Assembly: GCA_016218905.1 (NCBI GenBank) | Contig: JACRCS010000105.1 | Span: 1-5,725, forward strand | Length of the DNA stretch: 5,725 nt | Direction: 5' to 3' | Source of the DNA: Deltaproteobacteria bacterium | GTDB taxonomy: Bacteria; Desulfobacterota_C; Deferrisomatia; Deferrisomatales; JACRMM01 | The notes under the pieces: model-generated | Told to the model about the DNA's origin: nothing | The model's input: only the letters and a program-made list of their open reading frames with translations | The model's database searches: none | Position numbers and translations under genes: made by a program | Shown: positions 5,300-5,725 of the stretch, piece after piece | How the letters are laid out: every line of letters begins with the position of its first letter | Numbering within the stretch: position 1 is the first letter of the stretch

Positions 5300-5725
5300 T
5301 CAGGGCCGGAAGCGCTCGGGCTCGATCCCATGGCGTTTCAGCCGGTACGAGAGGATTCGTTCGGTGGTCTGGAGCAGGCGGGCCGCGCGAGCGCGGTTCC
5401 CGCGGGCGATCTTGACCGCGTCGAGAAGAAGGTCTTTCTCGAATGTGCCGAGGGCTGCCTCGAGCGAGGTCTGGGGCAGCGTTCCGGAGACTTCTGCCGT
5501 CTGGAGCGTCGGCGGGAGGTGATGGGCGTGAATGACGCCGCCTTCGCAGACGAGGACGGCCCGCTCGATACAGTTGGCGAGCTCGCGGACGTGTCCCGGC
5601 CAGTGGTAGCTCATGAGGACGTCGATCGCGGTCGTGGCGATCCTCCTCACGTCCCTGCGATGCTCCCGGGCCAGCTTCTCGATGAAGTGGTCTGCCAGGA
5701 GCGGGATGTCGGTTCGCCGTTCGCG
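5300..5725 (-). CDS. Sigma-54-dependent transcriptional activator, NtrC/NifA type, C-terminal part (5' end beyond window)
   Basis: Only the last 141 residues are in the window; the frame stays open to the right edge, so no start is visible. The fragment starts at RERRTDIPLLADHFIEK (1-17), the end of the AAA+ sigma-54-interaction domain. It continues with the sensor-II region SYHWPGHVRELANCIERAVLVCEGGVIHAHHLPP (39-72), where Arg47 is the conserved sensor-II arginine and His45 replaces the usual Asn. A linker (73-87) leads to a Fis-type helix-turn-helix, GNRARAARLLQTTERILSYRLKRHGIE (109-135). The NCIERAV, HHLPPTLQT and TTERILSYRLKRHGI wording is closest to what I know of NifA-type activators, but without the N-terminal GAF or receiver domain NifA cannot be told from other NtrC relatives. 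As an ATP-driven enhancer-binding protein it would open promoters held by sigma-54 polymerase. The gap before amtB contains both a sigma-54-like element and paired dyads, so amtB-glnK is the likely target. Confidence 0.92.
   Translation of the reverse strand, partial: RERRTDIPLLADHFIEKLAREHRRDVRRIATTAIDVLMSYHWPGHVRELANCIERAVLVCEGGVIHAHHLPPTLQTAEVSGTLPQTSLEAALGTFEKDLLLDAVKIARGNRARAARLLQTTERILSYRLKRHGIEPERFRP

Overview
The window is GC-rich, with G or C at most third codon positions, and densely coding. It holds six genes in two blocks. It looks like chromosomal DNA of a high-GC Gram-negative bacterium. A lipoprotein-type solute receptor, a bacterial eRF1-like (baeRF) protein, a sigma-54 activator and a PII protein with an 'ETYRGTT' T-loop together suggest Acidobacteriota or a Myxococcota-like lineage. 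That placement is inference from general family knowledge only. I see no mobile element, CRISPR array, tRNA or rRNA.

Left block (1-3328). On the minus strand, the window opens inside a family-5 (peptide/oligopeptide-type) ABC-transporter substrate-binding lipoprotein. It runs from a GTG at 1428 off the left edge. Its long open antisense frame is only a composition effect. About 100 bp of divergent intergenic DNA separates it from two plus-strand genes: a baeRF-family protein (1530-2669) and an isochorismatase-fold cysteine hydrolase (2735-3328). Both have strong Shine-Dalgarno sequences that place their starts well inside the longest open frames. They may form a short operon. A compact hairpin abuts the ribosome-binding site of the hydrolase.

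Right block (3377-5725, minus strand). This is a nitrogen-control module. Reading right to left it contains the C-terminal part of a sigma-54-dependent NtrC/NifA-type activator (cut by the right edge), a 241-bp regulatory gap, the ammonium channel gene amtB, and a PII signal-protein gene (glnK/glnB). The PII start codon overlaps the amtB stop by 4 bp (GTGA). The gap carries a near-consensus sigma-54 -24/-12 element upstream of amtB. About 110-140 bp further upstream are two copies of a GAC-N6-GTC dyad exactly 30 bp apart. This layout is what an enhancer-binding activator acting on a sigma-54 promoter would need. The PII protein lacks the uridylylated Tyr51 and the usual Gln39, and both AmtB and PII carry C-terminal tails beyond the usual end of their families.

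The two blocks converge between 3328 and 3377. There a long imperfect hairpin (3332-3367) lies between the two stop codons and probably acts as a bidirectional terminator. Nothing here is clearly a new system. The most interesting material is the regulatory region of amtB and the non-standard PII.
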